A stretch of DNA of 7,236 nucleotides, from positions 1 to 7,236 of the forward strand of contig JAUCGD010000160.1 in NCBI GenBank assembly GCA_030377945.1. The letters run 5' to 3'. Positions 7,184-7,236 of the stretch are shown here, piece after piece. Position 1 is the stretch's first letter. Every line of letters starts with the position of its first letter. The DNA is from Desulfobacterales bacterium HSG17 (GTDB lineage: Bacteria; Desulfobacterota; Desulfobacteria; Desulfobacterales; Desulfococcaceae). The notes below the pieces were generated by a model, which saw only the letters and a program-made list of their open reading frames with translations, had not been told where the DNA came from and searched no databases. A program made the translations under genes and the position numbers.

Positions 7184-7236
7184 AATACTTTCACTTTTTA
7201 TATTTTTGTTATTGTTCTATTATTAATTATATAAGG

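Noticed and set aside
7226..7231. TATAAT on the minus strand, 42 bases before the purL start, as a possible -10 box
   Set aside because: The matching -35 region would lie beyond the window edge, and the leader is so AT-rich that TATAAT-like strings are expected. Too weak to list as a promoter.
7184..7236. Possible purine riboswitch or PurR operator upstream of purL
   Set aside because: Only 53 AT-rich bases are visible, with no aptamer-like stems or recognisable operator; anything further upstream is outside the window.

Overview
The window looks like chromosomal DNA from an AT-leaning bacterium, most probably a member of the Desulfobacterota (the old Deltaproteobacteria, Desulfobacterales-like). 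That placement is inference from the protein style: a two-piece FGAM synthase with a ~1000-residue PurL, and a chemoreceptor whose second membrane helix runs almost straight into a signalling domain with SQSLAES / [14 protein letters not shown] repeats. No rRNA, tRNA, mobile element or CRISPR array is visible. Four complete genes fill nearly all of it.

Positions 1-3138 (+ strand) form a sensing/uptake pair. First comes a secreted ABC-type solute-binding protein of the sugar-binding family 1 class (17-1543). After a 116-base gap with a strong GC hairpin comes a membrane methyl-accepting chemotaxis protein (1660-3138). No permease or ATPase gene lies in the window. The binding protein may serve a transporter encoded upstream or elsewhere, or may present ligand to the chemoreceptor; the sequence does not decide between these.

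Positions 3139-3350 are a 212-base intergenic region between convergent genes. It holds no credible ORF and no clear rho-independent terminator, but it does contain a perfect 10-bp inverted repeat enclosing 69 bases.

Positions 3351-7183 (- strand) are a purine biosynthesis operon, purL-purQ, transcribed right to left with an ATGA start/stop overlap. Together the two proteins form phosphoribosylformylglycinamidine (FGAM) synthase, step 4 of de novo purine synthesis: PurQ releases ammonia from glutamine and PurL uses it with ATP on FGAR. The PurL is the long form with PurS-like modules fused at its N-terminus, so no separate purS is needed, while the glutaminase remains a separate subunit.

I see no evidence of a wholly new biological system. 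The points most worth a second look are the PurS-PurL fusion with altered signature motifs, the binding protein/chemoreceptor pairing, the missing HAMP segment in that receptor, and the hairpin between the two genes.
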